From: Brachionus plicatilis
Lineage: Eukaryota; Rotifera; Eurotatoria; Ploima; Brachionidae
Assembly: GCA_010279815.1 (NCBI GenBank)
Contig: QEOQ01000640.1
Coordinates: 844,244 to 908,243, forward strand
Direction of reading: 5' to 3'
DNA: 64,000 nt
Shown: positions 34,860 to 47,613 of the stretch, piece by piece
Layout: each line of letters starts with the position of its first letter
Position numbering within the stretch: the stretch's first letter is position 1
Position numbers and translations under genes: made by a program
The notes under the pieces: generated by a model
What the model was told of the DNA's origin: nothing
The model's database searches: none
Seen by the model: the letters and a program-made list of their open reading frames with translations, nothing else

Positions 34860-37800
34860 TAATTAAATTGAAAATAAAGCTAAATCTCGAATTAATTAAA
34901 ATGAATGATGTTTTTGTCTTTTCAAAATCCAAGTTATCAAATGTTTAGAGAAATGTGAAGTTATCTTATTTTCAATTGACTTTATAAATTTATTAGATTT
35001 TTTTTCAATACATATTTATTATATATCTTAAAATTATATACACAGAACTTTTGTTTTTCTTTCAAATTTTACCAAGGTAATCAATATCCAGTTTAAATTT
35101 TTTGGTTTTGTTAGAAACGGTGATTTAGACTCAAAAGATTCCATTTTTTAGGATAATTTGTCAATTTATTGCAAAAATATTTTTGTGCTTAAAAAATTTT
35201 AAGATCATATTCTTATTTGTTATTAAAATATTTTGTTAAAATAATTTAATTAATTACTTACTTGAATTTATTTTTTACCAAATTTTCAACTGATTACTTT
35301 AAAACATTAAAGAGCTTATATTGATAGACAATCTATTTTATGTTTCTTTTAAATTAGTGTTAATTCATTTTTTGTTATATAATAAACTTAGGTTACTTAT
35401 ATCTTAATTACTTGTCAGTATCTCATTTCTGATTAGAATCTTAACCATTGAATTAATTTAATTATTGCGTGGAATCAAGAAAAGCAAAATTAGATCGAAA
35501 AGATAAAATGAATTAAAGCTTTTGTATTTCAATAAAATTATAAATACAATATTAGGAAAGGCGTTTTTTTTTATTTTACAACATAATCAAGTAATTTTTT
35601 TGTGTGATATTTATTTGATTTTCTCAAATAAATTAAAACCACAAAAAATAGATTTTTGAGAACTAAAAATTTACCAAAAAAAATTTGAAATTTCTTTAAT
35701 TTTTTTCTAAATGAATCTAGCATTATTTAAATCTTTTTAACTGTAATTAAGAAATGGAAAATACAATTTTACTCATTATTCTTTATTCTATTTTCTTCAA
35801 TATTTAGATTTTAGAAAATTAATCTAAAAAATTTTTTTTTCATTTTACTTTCAAAGAAAGTTTAAAGATAAGAAGGTCTCAATGTTTTACCAGTCAATTG
35901 TTTTATTTGAAAAATAAAAGATAATATTTATGTAAATTTTTTTCCTTTAAAAACAAACTAAATATTGAATTTTATAAACGAAAAGATATGTTATCTTATT
36001 GCAGTAATATTTAAAAAATGCAAAAGAGAAAGTTCTCTGAAATAAATTTAGTTTTTTCTAAAAACAAACAAAGTAGAATATTTAATGTTAAGTCAATAGG
36101 TTTAGTTTCATTTTAATTGATTTGAAATCAGTAATCTAAACATAAAATTTGATAAAACTAATTTAATCAATTATTTTAACTAAAATAGGAATTAATTTTT
36201 TTACTAGATAAAATGTTTTTCGTTAAAGCTGAATTTTGGTTTTTAGATTTTTTTGGTAAAGAAACATCTAATTGTGACTGAATGCCTATTTAAAATAATT
36301 GTGGTTTTAGCTTTTTGTGAAGTTCATTTAAATTCGATAGAACTTAGATAACCTTTTTAAGCATATTATTTAATCCTGCTTTTAAGACATCGACTCACGC
36401 TTATGGAAAAAGAAGGGTGAATAAAATATTTGTTAAAGTTACACTATAGAGTAAATTAATTAAAAAATGAAATAAATATTTAAAAGTAACCAGTTAATAT
36501 ATAATGTAGTATGGGATCTCTAGATGGAAAGTTAAGTAAATTTAAATATAACTATATTGATGACGGCTAGTTCGAGGTCGGTCACTAAACTGTTTTTGTT
36601 TACCAGGTGCCATGATATAAAGACTAATTTGAATACTTATAAATATTTTATTCTTTAATTTACAAACATAGACAAGCTCAGAAAAACAACAAAATCAAAT
36701 ATATAGAAAATTAAATAGAAAATAACATAACAAATTTGGAGCCATTTTCTATGACTTTAAGGATCTAACCATAGAATCAGTTTTATATTATAAATTAGAC
36801 TGGCAACTTAAGTTCTAAGCTATTCTAGGACTTTTATTATTTTTATCAACAATTAAAAGCGCCAGCCGCTAACAATATTTAGGGTTTATTTGGGTGGAAC
36901 GATATTACAAAGATATATCGAATACCAAATTTCATTGTTCAATTGTTACCTTTTAGTACTACTTCTTTTTTTTGAACCATTCAATACAAAGAAATGTAGG
37001 AATTGTCATTCTTAATTTAAATTTATCTATTTTAAGCTATTAATATATTTTTTTTAAATTAATTTTATTTTAATTAATTTTTCATTATTTGGTTTTAATT
37101 TAAATTAAAAAATTAAAATTAAATTCGTAAACTTTGTATCAGTTGATGTATATTTGTGTCAGAATTTTTTTTCGAAATTTCAATTTTAATTTTAAGTAGC
37201 TTTAGTTTTTTCCAAATTTAATTCAATAAATATTTCCAGAAATACATTTTTAAACCTATTTCAAAACACTTTTAATATTTTTTGGAACTTTTTTTTAAAT
37301 TGAAACAAACTTCTCTTAAATTTCTAAATTAATATAATTCTTTTGTAAAAATCAAGCGAAATAGGAAAATGGAACTCAACAGTGTTAAATCGCATCAAAA
37401 TATGAGAATCTTATTTTAAAGTGATATCAAATCCTAAGTTTTAAAAATTTTAATATTAAATTTATATCCAAAAATTTTTAAACTAAAAAAATTAAATGTA
37501 AAGTGGTTAACTATAAGTGTTAATTGTTAAGTGCCGGGCTAAAAATTAGGTTTAAAATAAATAAAGATTAATATAAAATTAAGAATGCGAAAAAATGATA
37601 TTCTAAATATAAATGCGTGGCTTAAAGTAAAGTCTAAAAAAATTGGCATGACTAAAATCTTTGAAATAAATGGCACAGAAAAATAAAGTTAAATAAGATT
37701 TTGGGAATTCTTTATTGTTTTTTATCAGTTTTCAAAATTTATTATTAAGTTAAAAATAAATTTTAATAGAATGACCTGCAAGTAAAATCTGAAAGCTTCT

Positions 37801-38685
37801 AATGTTCAATAATGATGGATGAATATTCTGATACTAATTTTTAAATTCAAAATAGGTTTCAAAAAATAATTTAAGGAATATTCATTCATCAAAATTAGAA
37901 AAAGATGCATAGTTAGATTTTATTAAGTCTATCAATAAATCAAATTTTGTATTCAATAAGAAATCAATGATGACTGAATTTAAAATTATAGCTATCTTTA
38001 AGAAATTTTCTCAATTTTATAATAAGAAAATATGAAACCATTAAAACTTTTTTAAATAAATCAAAATCATATCATTATGTTTTTTTTTAATTTCATTATT
38101 TATTTATTTATAACCGAATGGGTCTGTTTTTTTTTAATTGATATGATGCAAATCTTTAATTAATTTTCGCTGCATGATCTGACAGTATTCACCTAAATGA
38201 TAATAATTCGATCTTCCACAAAAAATAAAGCCATTATTTTGGAAATTGTTTGCCTGACTTGATTCATTTGTAGCTTTGAATTCTTCTTATTTTTAATTTG
38301 CAAACTTTTTAAAACGCTTGAATTAATATCAATGCTTAGAACTCAAGAGCTTACACTGTACAATGATATATTGTTCCAGTAATTCTAAACTTCCACGCTA
38401 TCTAAATTTCGGAATTTCATTTTAAACTCTGGTGCTGATAACTCACGAATTTTTTACTCTTTGAAGAAAAAGCAATTTTTTTATCCCTTACTATTTCAAA
38501 CAAACATTATTTACTTTTTTAATGTATATGATATTTTACTCATTACACCGAAAATTACTGACCAAAACTTGAAATTTTGATTTAAATATTTCATTAATTA
38601 TTGCACAACAAAATTTTTTTAATAAATTCAAGATTTTTGTAGTGATTTAAAATTTTTAAATCTCTTAGCAAACTATTTTTATCTA
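34860..38685. other. Long gene-poor AT-rich region
   Basis: No gene or intact mobile element was seen. A minus-strand open stretch at about 38143-38287 reads FIFCGRSNYYHLGEYCQIM and may be a coding scrap. Everything else is low-complexity. Confidence 0.45.
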
Positions 38686-38989
38686 CATTAATGCAGAGTT
38701 TGTCAAAATTCAGAGTATTAAGTAAAAAAAAAAGCTAAAGACTGACTTCGAATTTTTAAATAAAAGGCTAATTAAAAATAAGAATTTTGAAAAAACAACA
38801 ATCAAGAAAAAAACTTCTTTGTTTTCGAGAATTAATAAAATTTTAATCGTAATTAATCAATTTTTCCGAGAAAAAAATCAATAAAAAAATAATTATCTTA
38901 AATCAAAGTTTTGACTTGAAAAGAATTAAGTTCGAAATAAAGTCAAAGTCCACATATGACTTATAGTTTTGAACAACTCTGCATTTAAG
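38686..38989. mobile_element. hAT-type MITE, diverged
   Basis: The ends CAGAGTTTGTCAAAA (from 38694) and TTTTGAACAACTCTG (to 38981) are inverted and match the 22.9-kb family. The flanks CATTAATG and CATTTAAG agree at 6 of 8 positions, consistent with an aged 8-bp duplication. The interior has the family's GTCAAAGTC words. No transposase. Confidence 0.7.
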
Positions 38990-39545
38990 AAACTGAACAT
39001 TTTTAGTAGTAATCCCACACAAGAATTTAAAAGTATTTACGAAAATTCACGTAAAATACTTTAAGTAAAGAATCAAAAATTAACGAAAATTATCGCAATT
39101 TTATTAATAACAAAAGTTAAAATTTTTTTCAAAAAATAAACCTTTACTAATTAGACAATTTTAATTCGTCTCAAAGAAACTTTACAATCTAAATTTATCT
39201 ACCATAGCTTAGTAAAATAGTGCTTAGCTCCGTGGACCTCCCGTTGCAGATTATTTAATAATAATAATAATAATTATGATTAGTTTCACAGATTTTCGAC
39301 TTTTTACTTTTAGTATTTTAAGGTACTTTAAACGAATAAATTTGGTCCTCATGTCGAATCATTTCTGTTTTAAGTCGAAAACCATCATTTTTCTTAAGAA
39401 ATGCCGAAAAAAGGCTAATTTGATTAATTTCAAACAAAAATTGATTTTTTTTTTGGCAAAGATTTGTCATCATATTACTTAATATTAATCACTCTAAATG
39501 TTTTTTTAAATATTAATAATTATTTTTATATTTAGATTGTATAAA
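38990..39545. other. Upstream region of the Mieap-like gene with repeat scraps
   Basis: A diverged TTTACGAAAATTCACGTAAA block at 39030-39110 resembles the MITE interiors. An AAT-repeat run at 39255-39277 looks like a retroposon tail. Just before the start codon, TATTTTTATATTTAG is a good splice acceptor 10 bases from the ATG, suggesting a 5' UTR intron or a trans-splice site. Confidence 0.45.
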
Positions 39546-42500
39546 ATGAGTATTCGTAATCTGGATTCAGATTTGGCCTTGTCAAACCTAAATGATCTAT
39601 TCCATTTGCACCGATATGACGATTGTGTTTTGTTCATAAACCGTCTCAATTATACATCTTTAAGAAAAGTCTTGACTCAACTTCCAATAAAGCTCTATTT
39701 GTCTCGGTTACCATATACCATAGAAGTATTCGAGGCCTTGTATGCAAAAATATTTATCCATGATCCAGATTCCTTTCCGACTCGTCTCCTTCAACCTGAG
39801 CGCCTAATTGACAAGATGGTCGCCTATTTCAGCTTAATTAATGACCAAAAATCAATTGAGCCTATTGATGGTGACAAAATGCTAGACTCGTTTGAGAACG
39901 TGATCAGAATTATCTCTTATGTGCAGCCAAGTCTTTACACAAGACTTCTTTTTTTCAAATATGCTTGTGACCGAGCTTGTTTAAAATTTGACAAAGAACT
40001 TGATCAATCTAAAAATTTGAAGTTCCCTGCACTCAAGAACATCAAGCTGAATTCATCAACAAGTGCCTATTCAGTATCTAATTTGAATCAGTATTCAAAT
40101 ACTTTGGTCATCTCTAAATTATCAAATATGTCCACTTGTGAAAAAGTAAAAATTGAACTTGTGAACACCATAAACAAATGCCACAAGGCTTTACTTAAGC
40201 TAAATGGCTACATGAGCGATTTGAAGGCGGACAAAAATTTTAAACACTTTAAAAAATCAAGCAGCATTGAAAGAACTAGCAGAACTTCGAGCAAATCCAG
40301 CAAAGTCAGATCTGAGTCCGTGTTTAGCTTGAAAACAGCCAGTCAAAAAGACACCGAGTTCTTCCAGACTTTGAACAGCTCAACTATTTGCCAAGACTAC
40401 GTCCAAAACCGGCTCTTTTTGAACAAATCACTGATGAACTCAATAGAGCCTTTTCTTCAAACAGTGCGTGTTGAAAAGATGATGGATAATTTGATGGAAA
40501 AAATAAATTTGGATAAAGAAATTTTGCTGGTATTTTCACATTTAAAGCGTGAGGATACTTACTTGACTTCGCTGGAACCTTTGCAGCCTTTGTTCAAACG
40601 CTATTCGCTCGGATTTGAACGATGCATTCAAATATGGCGAAAAAAGTGCTCAGCTGATCAACTTTTGCTTTACAATAATCCATCCAATTATGACCAAGTT
40701 AAGCAACAGCTAGAAAATTCACTATTTGGACTCAATGAAGTGGTTGAGAGCACCCCTGCTAAATCTACTAGTAGCGTAAAACGAAAAAATTTTTTACTTA
40801 AAAGAAATTACTTGAATACACTGTCGGCTTCTTCAGATATCGCTGCCAAAATTGTCAATAGTATGGACACCATGACTGATTTGCTTAATTCAAATATATC
40901 AATCAATTGCTACAATTTAGGTGATGATGCTAGTTTGGAGCCTGAAAATCAAAAATATCATTCTGGTAATCATTTTTTAATGTTCTATATTTTGGCAGTC
41001 AACCTCACTACTTGATGGTTTTGATGGTGAAAAATTTAAAATTGAAATTTAATTAGTTTTTATTATTTTAAAACAAAAAGCTTCGAATTATATTTTTTTA
41101 TACAACTTGGAAAATAACTTTCTTTTTAACATATAAAAAATTTATCTTATTTACTAATTCACAAACTTAATTACAATAATTATTAAGATCAAAATACTTT
41201 TATATTTCAATGTCTTTACAAAAATTGATTGATTTTTTAAAATTAATATTCTTTATGTCATTAATAATTCAGTATTTCAAATAGTATCCTTAAAAATCAG
41301 CACCTTTTAAAGTAGTTAAAAATCAATTTTAATTTGATTGTTTATTAAGTTAATAAGAATTTAAAAAATGTATTATGAAAGTCCTTCTAAGTTTTTATTT
41401 CTAAAAAGACTAGTTTATATTTTTAGTTTAAAAAAAAGTATAATTTATTTTATTCTTAAATATTTTATATTTCAAAAACTTTTATCTTTTTTAAAGTAAG
41501 CTATTTTCTAATTAGAAACTTACTTTAAAGTCCCATTTAATTTTTTTTAAAAATTAATTTGAAACATCTCATTTTTTCATTTTTTTCAAAATTGCATGAA
41601 AAACTTTATTAAAAGACGAAAAAATACATCAATTAGTAGTAGTAATAGTAGTAGTAGTTTTGACTGTAGCTGGCTAACCAGCGAGTGTGCTGATAAGGCA
41701 CACTAAGACAGCTGATGTGATTGATTGCTGCTCATCCAGCAATCAATGCCTGCTTTAAAGCTGTTAACATTCGAGGCTTCAACTAATTCATTTGGCAGCG
41801 AGTTCCATATGTTAGCGGTTCTGTTGAAAAAAAAGTTATCTCTATGTTGGAGCCTCGAAATTTCTTTGTGATATTTGAAGCAGTGACCTCTTCCTTGGTT
41901 TTTTGTGACATTAAAATTGTTGCTTTTTTCAACCAATTCTATTCCATGCATGAACTTTTATAATTGAATTAGATCACCTTTTTTTCTTCTTTCCACCAAT
42001 TTGGAATGCTTAAAGCCTTCAATCTACTTTCATACGGTTTGTTTCTGATTGAAGAACAAATTTTGTAGCTCTGCCTTGAATCCTTTCAACATTCTCACAG
42101 TCAGACTTAAGAATTTGAGACCATACAGGCACCGCAAATTCCAAAAGAGGACGAACAAAAGTTAAAAACAAAGATCTTAATAACTTACAATCAAAACGAG
42201 TAATGATTTCCTGATGCGACCTAACATTTGATTTGTAGCCTCTATCACTTGATATTTCCATTTAAGATTTATATTGAAAATAACTCCAAGATTTCTTTCG
42301 GTTTCTGACGTTGATAACTGCTTAACATAAATAAAATAAGGAAATTCTTTGTTTCTATGACCATAATGCATAACCACACATTTTGATGTGTTGAAGAGGA
42401 GAAGCCAATCTTGAGTCCACTTGAAAATTGAATCTAAATCTGATTGTATTTATTTCTGATACCGTTTGCGAGAACATTTTAGTATCATCTGCATACATTT

Positions 42501-45500
42501 TGACCACATTTCTCTATTCCTTTCGATAGATCATTGATATACAAAACGAACAATAGTGGACCAATCACTTACCCTTGCAGTACACCGCCAAAAATCAATT
42601 TAAGAATTTTTTTGTTAAAACTTATTATTTAAAAAAATGCCTTTGTAACAAATTTATTTTAAAACAAATTTAATTTAAAAATTATAAACATAATGCAAAA
42701 AGTGGCCATATTTCTTCAGTCTCTAAATTAAAAAAAAAATTGAAATTTTTCTTTAGGTATTAAAAATATATTTAAATTAAAGTTTGGATCATTTTAAATT
42801 TTAAATTTTAAAATTTTTCAGAGGTTTTAATCTAAAATCAATTTTTTTTATAGACATAAGTTTTTACACCAATCCATCTGGTAACAGTACTCTGCCATCG
42901 AAATTCAAAACCAAGAAACGAACTTCGATTTTAAATAATAAAATTTTTCAAAATATAAGGCTAGAAGATGGCCAGAATGAAGAATTTGATAAAATCGATA
43001 AGCAGACTCCAATTTTGAAAAATTCCGAGGCCCAAACAAGTCAAGAAATCATAGAAAAAAACGAAATAGATCAAAACGATTATTCAAAGCAAATTGAGAT
43101 TTTGAGGGAAGAATTATCAAGAGCAAATGACAGAGTTAAAAGTCTTGAGCTATCCGAGCAAAAATTAAAATCAAAATTAAATGAAAAAGAACTAGAGCTT
43201 GGTGAAAAGTTAAAAAAGCCTCAAATGATTGATCATTATTCATCTACCCGTAGTTTAATTATGACTGAATCAGAAAACAAAGAATCAATGGATTTACTAA
43301 CCAATTTGATAAGTGAAGGCCATTCTCAGTTTAATAACTATCAACATTCACTAGATTTAATAAATTTTTACAACAATTTGAACACGAAATATCGTCACGA
43401 AGCGTACCAGTCTTTGGACACTATGAATGATATGAAGCCTATGACCGAGTTCAAAATCAAGCTTCTCTTCTCAGTAGTTGTGGTAAATATTTCCCAAATT
43501 AGTTTAACCAAATTACATACTTGAATTATAGTCCTGATATACTTGAATTTGTGGTTTAAAATTTTATTAATTTAAATTGAGATTTTAGCAAAAAAATACA
43601 GATCATTTGAGAAACAAAGATAATTTTTTTGAAAATCGTTGAAAAAAAAATATTACAACAATTTTTACAAAAAAAAACAATGAATTTATCTAGATTAACC
43701 AAATTTTATAGATCAGTGAAGTTCGTAAAAATAATAAAGATAAAAAATATTTCTTTTCTTCGGACATTTGGATCCTACAGGGCTACTTCAACTTAAAACT
43801 TTAAAAGTCTTAAGTGAAAAAATTTTAAAAAGTTTCTAACCTTTTTCAAAAGATTTTTTTAAAAATTTATTAAGCTATTGTATACAATACAATAGAAAAA
43901 TATTCTTACTTTTATCTTATTGTTTTACAGTATTGGTTTGACTTGATGGTCGACGGTAATTTTACGTAGTTTTTTTTTTATATTGCAAAAGCTTTGAATC
44001 ATCATATTGTTGAATTTTGAGATTCATTTATTTTTACTTTTTTATATTCTAACCATTTTTTACTGTAAAAAGTGTGAATTTACGAAAATTTACGTATTTT
44101 TTTTTCTAAAGAAAAAGGCTAAAAAATTAATAAAATCTTTTAAATTCAAAGAAAATCGCTTAAAGAGATAATTTTTAATTACCGTCGACCATCATGTAAA
44201 ATCAATACTGTATTATTCAGAATACAGGTATCTTGAATCTTAAATAATGAAAATTCTAGTAAATTAAATTTTCATTTAAATTTCAATTTTTGTTGAATTT
44301 TCTTAATAAATATAGTAAGATGGCCTAACTGGTTGACCAATTTTTAAAATAATTTAAATTCAAGCAAACTAAGGTGAGAAAATTTGAAATCTGATCACCC
44401 AATTTGCCCAAAGATTTTGACTCACCCATATAGACTGACCGGTTAACCGGGTGAGGGGCAATTGGGTTTATAGGGTTAACCTAATTGCCCCATTTTTTCT
44501 TGTAGGATTGTCCCGCACATTAAAGCATTTTACAAAGATTGCTCTTTTTAAATTCAAAAGGAATAAAAAGATAAATTTCATCAATACATTTTTTTATAAT
44601 CGATATGGATTTAACTACTTACTTTACAATTAATTTTTAAAAAATTTTTATGAAAAACTTTGAGATTGAGAAAACGAAATTGAGATTTAATTTTAGATTT
44701 TTGACTATACCCAGTCTTTCAACTATTGAATATAAATTTAAATGAATTATTTTTCTCTTTTTTTTATATATATTTTTTTAATATATCTTTATTCTAAAGG
44801 AGCATTAGCTCGGTACAGATAAACAAATAAATAAATAAATTTCTCAAAATTTAAAAAAAGAATTTTAATAATTTTTTTCAAATTTCTAAACAAAAATTAA
44901 ACTCATTCAAGATCCACCTAAGAGATTAATTTAAATTTTGTAGATTTGAGATTAAAAATGCAGGGAATAATTTTACAAAAAATAGAATCTACTTAAATCC
45001 CAGATTTAACAAAATAAATACTATAATTTGGGGTAAAGCGGTTACAATCGGTGCAAATCGGTTAAATGGGATATTTTTGGCGTTAATGAAGTGAATTTTG
45101 GGGATAAAGGGGTGAAATCCTATTCACCCCTTAACCCCAGGAATTCACCCGATTAAAGATCAATACCTTGATTATTGACAGCTGTTATATTTTTTTTTTA
45201 TTTCGATGCTTTATCTCAAGATAAGTTAGCAGTCTAATCAGATTTGTTTGGATCAAACTTTTTGATGGCAAAAATCGGCCGAAATCAAATTTAAAATTTG
45301 ACTAAATCTCACTAATTAGATTTTTTCAGAAGTTATTTTTCAGCCTGGAATGATAAGCATATATCAAACAAAATAAAGCTATCTATTCTACAGACCTTCT
45401 TTTATAAGTATTTAAAACGAATTTTAAAAAAATAACTTTAATGAGGAAAAAAAACAATTATCAAAAGTTGTCACCCGGTTTACACATAAAATAATTTCCT

Positions 45501-46464
45501 CATCTTACAATATAGCCATTTGAGATTGCTAAATGGATAAAAAATGTGAGTTTTGTGGAATTAAAATGAACACTGACCTTTTGTCTCTTCTCCTAATTCA
45601 TATTGAACTAGAAACGAAAGGAATTTTTCCTAAAAGCAGTAACTCATAACTAATTTGTAAAAATATATACTATATTATATTGGAAAAACTGAAGTTTTAA
45701 CTTTATTTTAGTATATCAAATAGTTTTCATTAAGATACTAAAAATTTTCCATCTTTTTTTAACCAACTCAATAATCTTTTTCTTAATAACAATATTTAAT
45801 TAAGCTTTCATATCGCTATGTTAAAATTTACATCCGAGATCTAAAGCGAAAAGTTAAAGTTATTTTGCAGATAAATGACCGAACGAGCAAAGATCGATCA
45901 TTAAGCGTCAAGAGTCAGAACAGAAATCCAACAATAATTATTGAGAAATTTGAAGATAAGATTAAAATAGACCAAAAAGCAAGTCCCAGTCAAGTTTTTT
46001 TTAAAGACGAAAATCGTAGTAGAAAAAATTCCCAACTTATGAAAATGAATAGATTTTCTTCGATGTCAGGCTCGAATCAATCAGATACCGATAGTCCATG
46101 CTTAATTATTGACCAGGCTATAAACAAATATCTTCAAATGGTATCTTGGTCAAACACCTTTGATCTGAGCCGAGTAATAAAAGAAGTGAAAGAACAACTA
46201 TGGGCTACACTCCAAGAATATCCACTAAAAGAATGCCAAGAATTGAATGACTACATAAACGAATCGGTTAAAACTGCTTGGGCTTTGGTTAATCATGATC
46301 CTGCTCTTAAATTGGACTATACTAGCACAAAATTTGATTCAATGTTACATGAGCGTTCTCAGGAATCAAACAAAAATAGTGATCAAATTATAAATTTTGT
46401 TTGGCCATCTCTAATTGATACCCAAGATAACAAGTGTGTTTCAAAAGGAATAGTAATTACATGA
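39546..46464 (+). CDS. Mitochondria-eating protein (Mieap/SPATA18)-like, with long N-terminal region
   Basis: Three exons, 39546-40965, 42854-43482 and 45871-46464, join in phase (1 then 0) and give about 880 residues. The last exon has the layout of the Mieap C-terminal domain: a helical region (WSNTFDLSRVIKEVKEQLW), an EC..N..I..SVKTAWALV segment, a short FDSMLHER run, then a WPSLID near the end and the terminal KGIVIT. Exon 2 contains a coiled coil (about residues 540-590, SKQIEILREELSRANDRVKS) and FYNNLNTKYRHEAYQSL. Mieap localises to mitochondria and takes part in mitochondrial quality control. The first 470 residues, mostly helical with a Ser/Arg-rich patch (SSSIERTSRTSSKSSKVR), are not recognised and make this much longer than the vertebrate protein. 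The introns carry a dead LINE and a MITE. A poly(A) signal follows the stop near 46510. Confidence 0.62.
41636..42595 (-). mobile_element. CR1/L2-like LINE 3' half, frameshifted, with triplet tail
   Basis: Lies in intron 1 of the Mieap-like gene on the opposite strand. Minus-strand frames in order show GPLLFVLYINDL, the catalytic MYADDTKMFSQT, RNLGVIFNINLKW, then FVRPLLEFAVPVWS and the C-terminal RDNFFFNRTANIWNSLPNEL block. They lie in at least three frames, so the copy is dead. The 3' end is marked by an ACT/AGT triplet run (41636-41660), typical of CR1/L2-like elements. The 5' half is missing from about 42595. Confidence 0.85.
43926..44212. mobile_element. Tc1/mariner-type MITE with TA target duplication
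   Basis: The element spans 43928-44210 and is flanked by TA on both sides. The ends CAGTATTGGTTTGACTTGAT and ATCATGTAAAATCAATACTG are inverted; beyond them both arms share ATGGTCGACGGTAATT and its reverse complement exactly. The interior contains TTTACGTA and TTTACGAAAATTTACGTA units as in the 6.1-kb MITE, although the ends differ. No coding sequence. Confidence 0.85.
44425..44500. repeat. GC-rich hairpin GGGGCAATT..AATTGCCCC
   Basis: GGGGCAATTGGGTT, a 9-base loop, then AACCTAATTGCCCC form a stem with one mismatch at about 44456-44493. It follows ACCGGTTAACCGGGTGAG. This contrasts sharply with the AT-rich intron around it. Confidence 0.55.
44790..44840 (+). repeat. LINE tail fragment (GCTCGGTACAGATAAA family)
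   Basis: AAGGAGCATTAGCTCGGTAC continues into AGATAAACAAATAAATAAAT. The same tail occurs inverted at 23322-23380 and, diverged, at 27439-27482. It marks the 3' end of a repeated non-LTR element. The body is not recognised here. Confidence 0.6.
45040..45155. repeat. GC-richer patch with AAGGGGTGAA hairpin
   Basis: AAGGGGTGAA, a 6-base loop and TTCACCCCTT make a perfect 10-bp stem near 45097-45122. Around it are repeated CGGTTA/GGGTGA-type words. It resembles the words near 44450, so the two may be ends of one old element. Confidence 0.45.
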
Positions 46465-47613
46465 TTTTTAGTTAATTGGTTTTTTATAATTTCTGAGTTT
46501 TTTTTTAAATAAAATTATTGAATTTATTTTTCTTAATTTTACCAAATTTTAATTCACACTTTTTAAGGCCTCCTTTATTTTCAAAACAAAAGGATTTTAA
46601 TATCTTAAGAATTTTCTTGTTAGTATGATAATAATTAAACCAAGTCCAGTTTTGTTTAAAAAAAAACGGACGTTAAGTGATCTCAGGTATTGCTTATTAT
46701 TATTTAAAACTACTTTTCTTTGCCTTATTAAACACTACAACGGTAAAAAACAATAAAGTTAATGCAATTATAATTTTAAGAAATCTTAATACATAATGAT
46801 AGGTTTTGATTTTAAACTCGAAGCTTTTGACTACCAAAGAAAAGCTTAAATATTTCAGCTTATTTTTTTTCTATTTTCTTTTTTAATTTTTCATTGTAAG
46901 TGTTTAACAAAAAACAAATTTTTTAGTAAAAAAAATAAATTAAAAGAAAAACAACCAATGTGAATCTTTATAATACTATTTGCCCAAGCATTCATTTACT
47001 AACCTTGTCAAATTTAAGTGACTTTCAGATGGCTAAAGATATTCTCTATTCTAAAAATGATTTTAAAAGATATTCTAAGAAATTTAAAAAAAAATTTATT
47101 ATTAAATTTTACTCTTTTAAATTGTTAATTAAATTAAAATTGAATTATCTTGAAATGAAATATCTTGAAATTTTGATTAAAATTAAAAATTTAATGTCTC
47201 TAATTTTTTATAAATTAACATTAAATTACGCAAAATTACGAAAGTAAAATAACTTAAATCTCCAAAATTAATGAAAAAAAATTAAATAAATTCAATACAT
47301 CAAATTTCTTCTTTTCAGGCTAGCGAAACAATTTTTATTAGCTATATTTTTATTTATTTTCAGAAGCCAGCATATTTCATATCTATGAAAAATGTTAGAA
47401 CAAAATTCAAAAAATTGAATTTTTCTCAATTCATTAATTAGTTATAATTTAATTTTGACTATGCCATTTATTGATGTGAGTGAAAAAAAAAAGTGTACAT
47501 ATAAAGATAGAAATTGATAGACTTGAAAATTAAATTTTTTTTTAAGAGAGATCTAAAAAATTTGAATAAATCTTGCATATTTAAAAAAAAATTGAAAACC
47601 AAAAAAAATTAAA
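46465..47613. other. Intergenic stretch between the Mieap-like and DNase II genes
   Basis: Only AT-rich sequence was seen. The 95-codon frame at 46960-47247 is dominated by Lys, Leu, Ile and Asn and has no recognisable domain, so it is not called. Confidence 0.5.

Larger units (their letters stand above)
43483..45870 (+). other. Intron 2 of the Mieap-like gene
   Basis: A 2.4-kb intron containing a mariner-type MITE (43928-44210), a LINE tail (44790-44840) and two GC-rich hairpin patches (44425-44500 and 45040-45155). Confidence 0.6.

Noticed and set aside
36530..36620. GC-richer patch with GTTCGAGGTC considered as a tRNA
   Set aside because: No cloverleaf pairing or acceptor stem could be formed.
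46960..47247. 95-codon plus-strand frame before DNase II
   Set aside because: Lys/Leu/Ile-rich throughout, no motif, no signal peptide.
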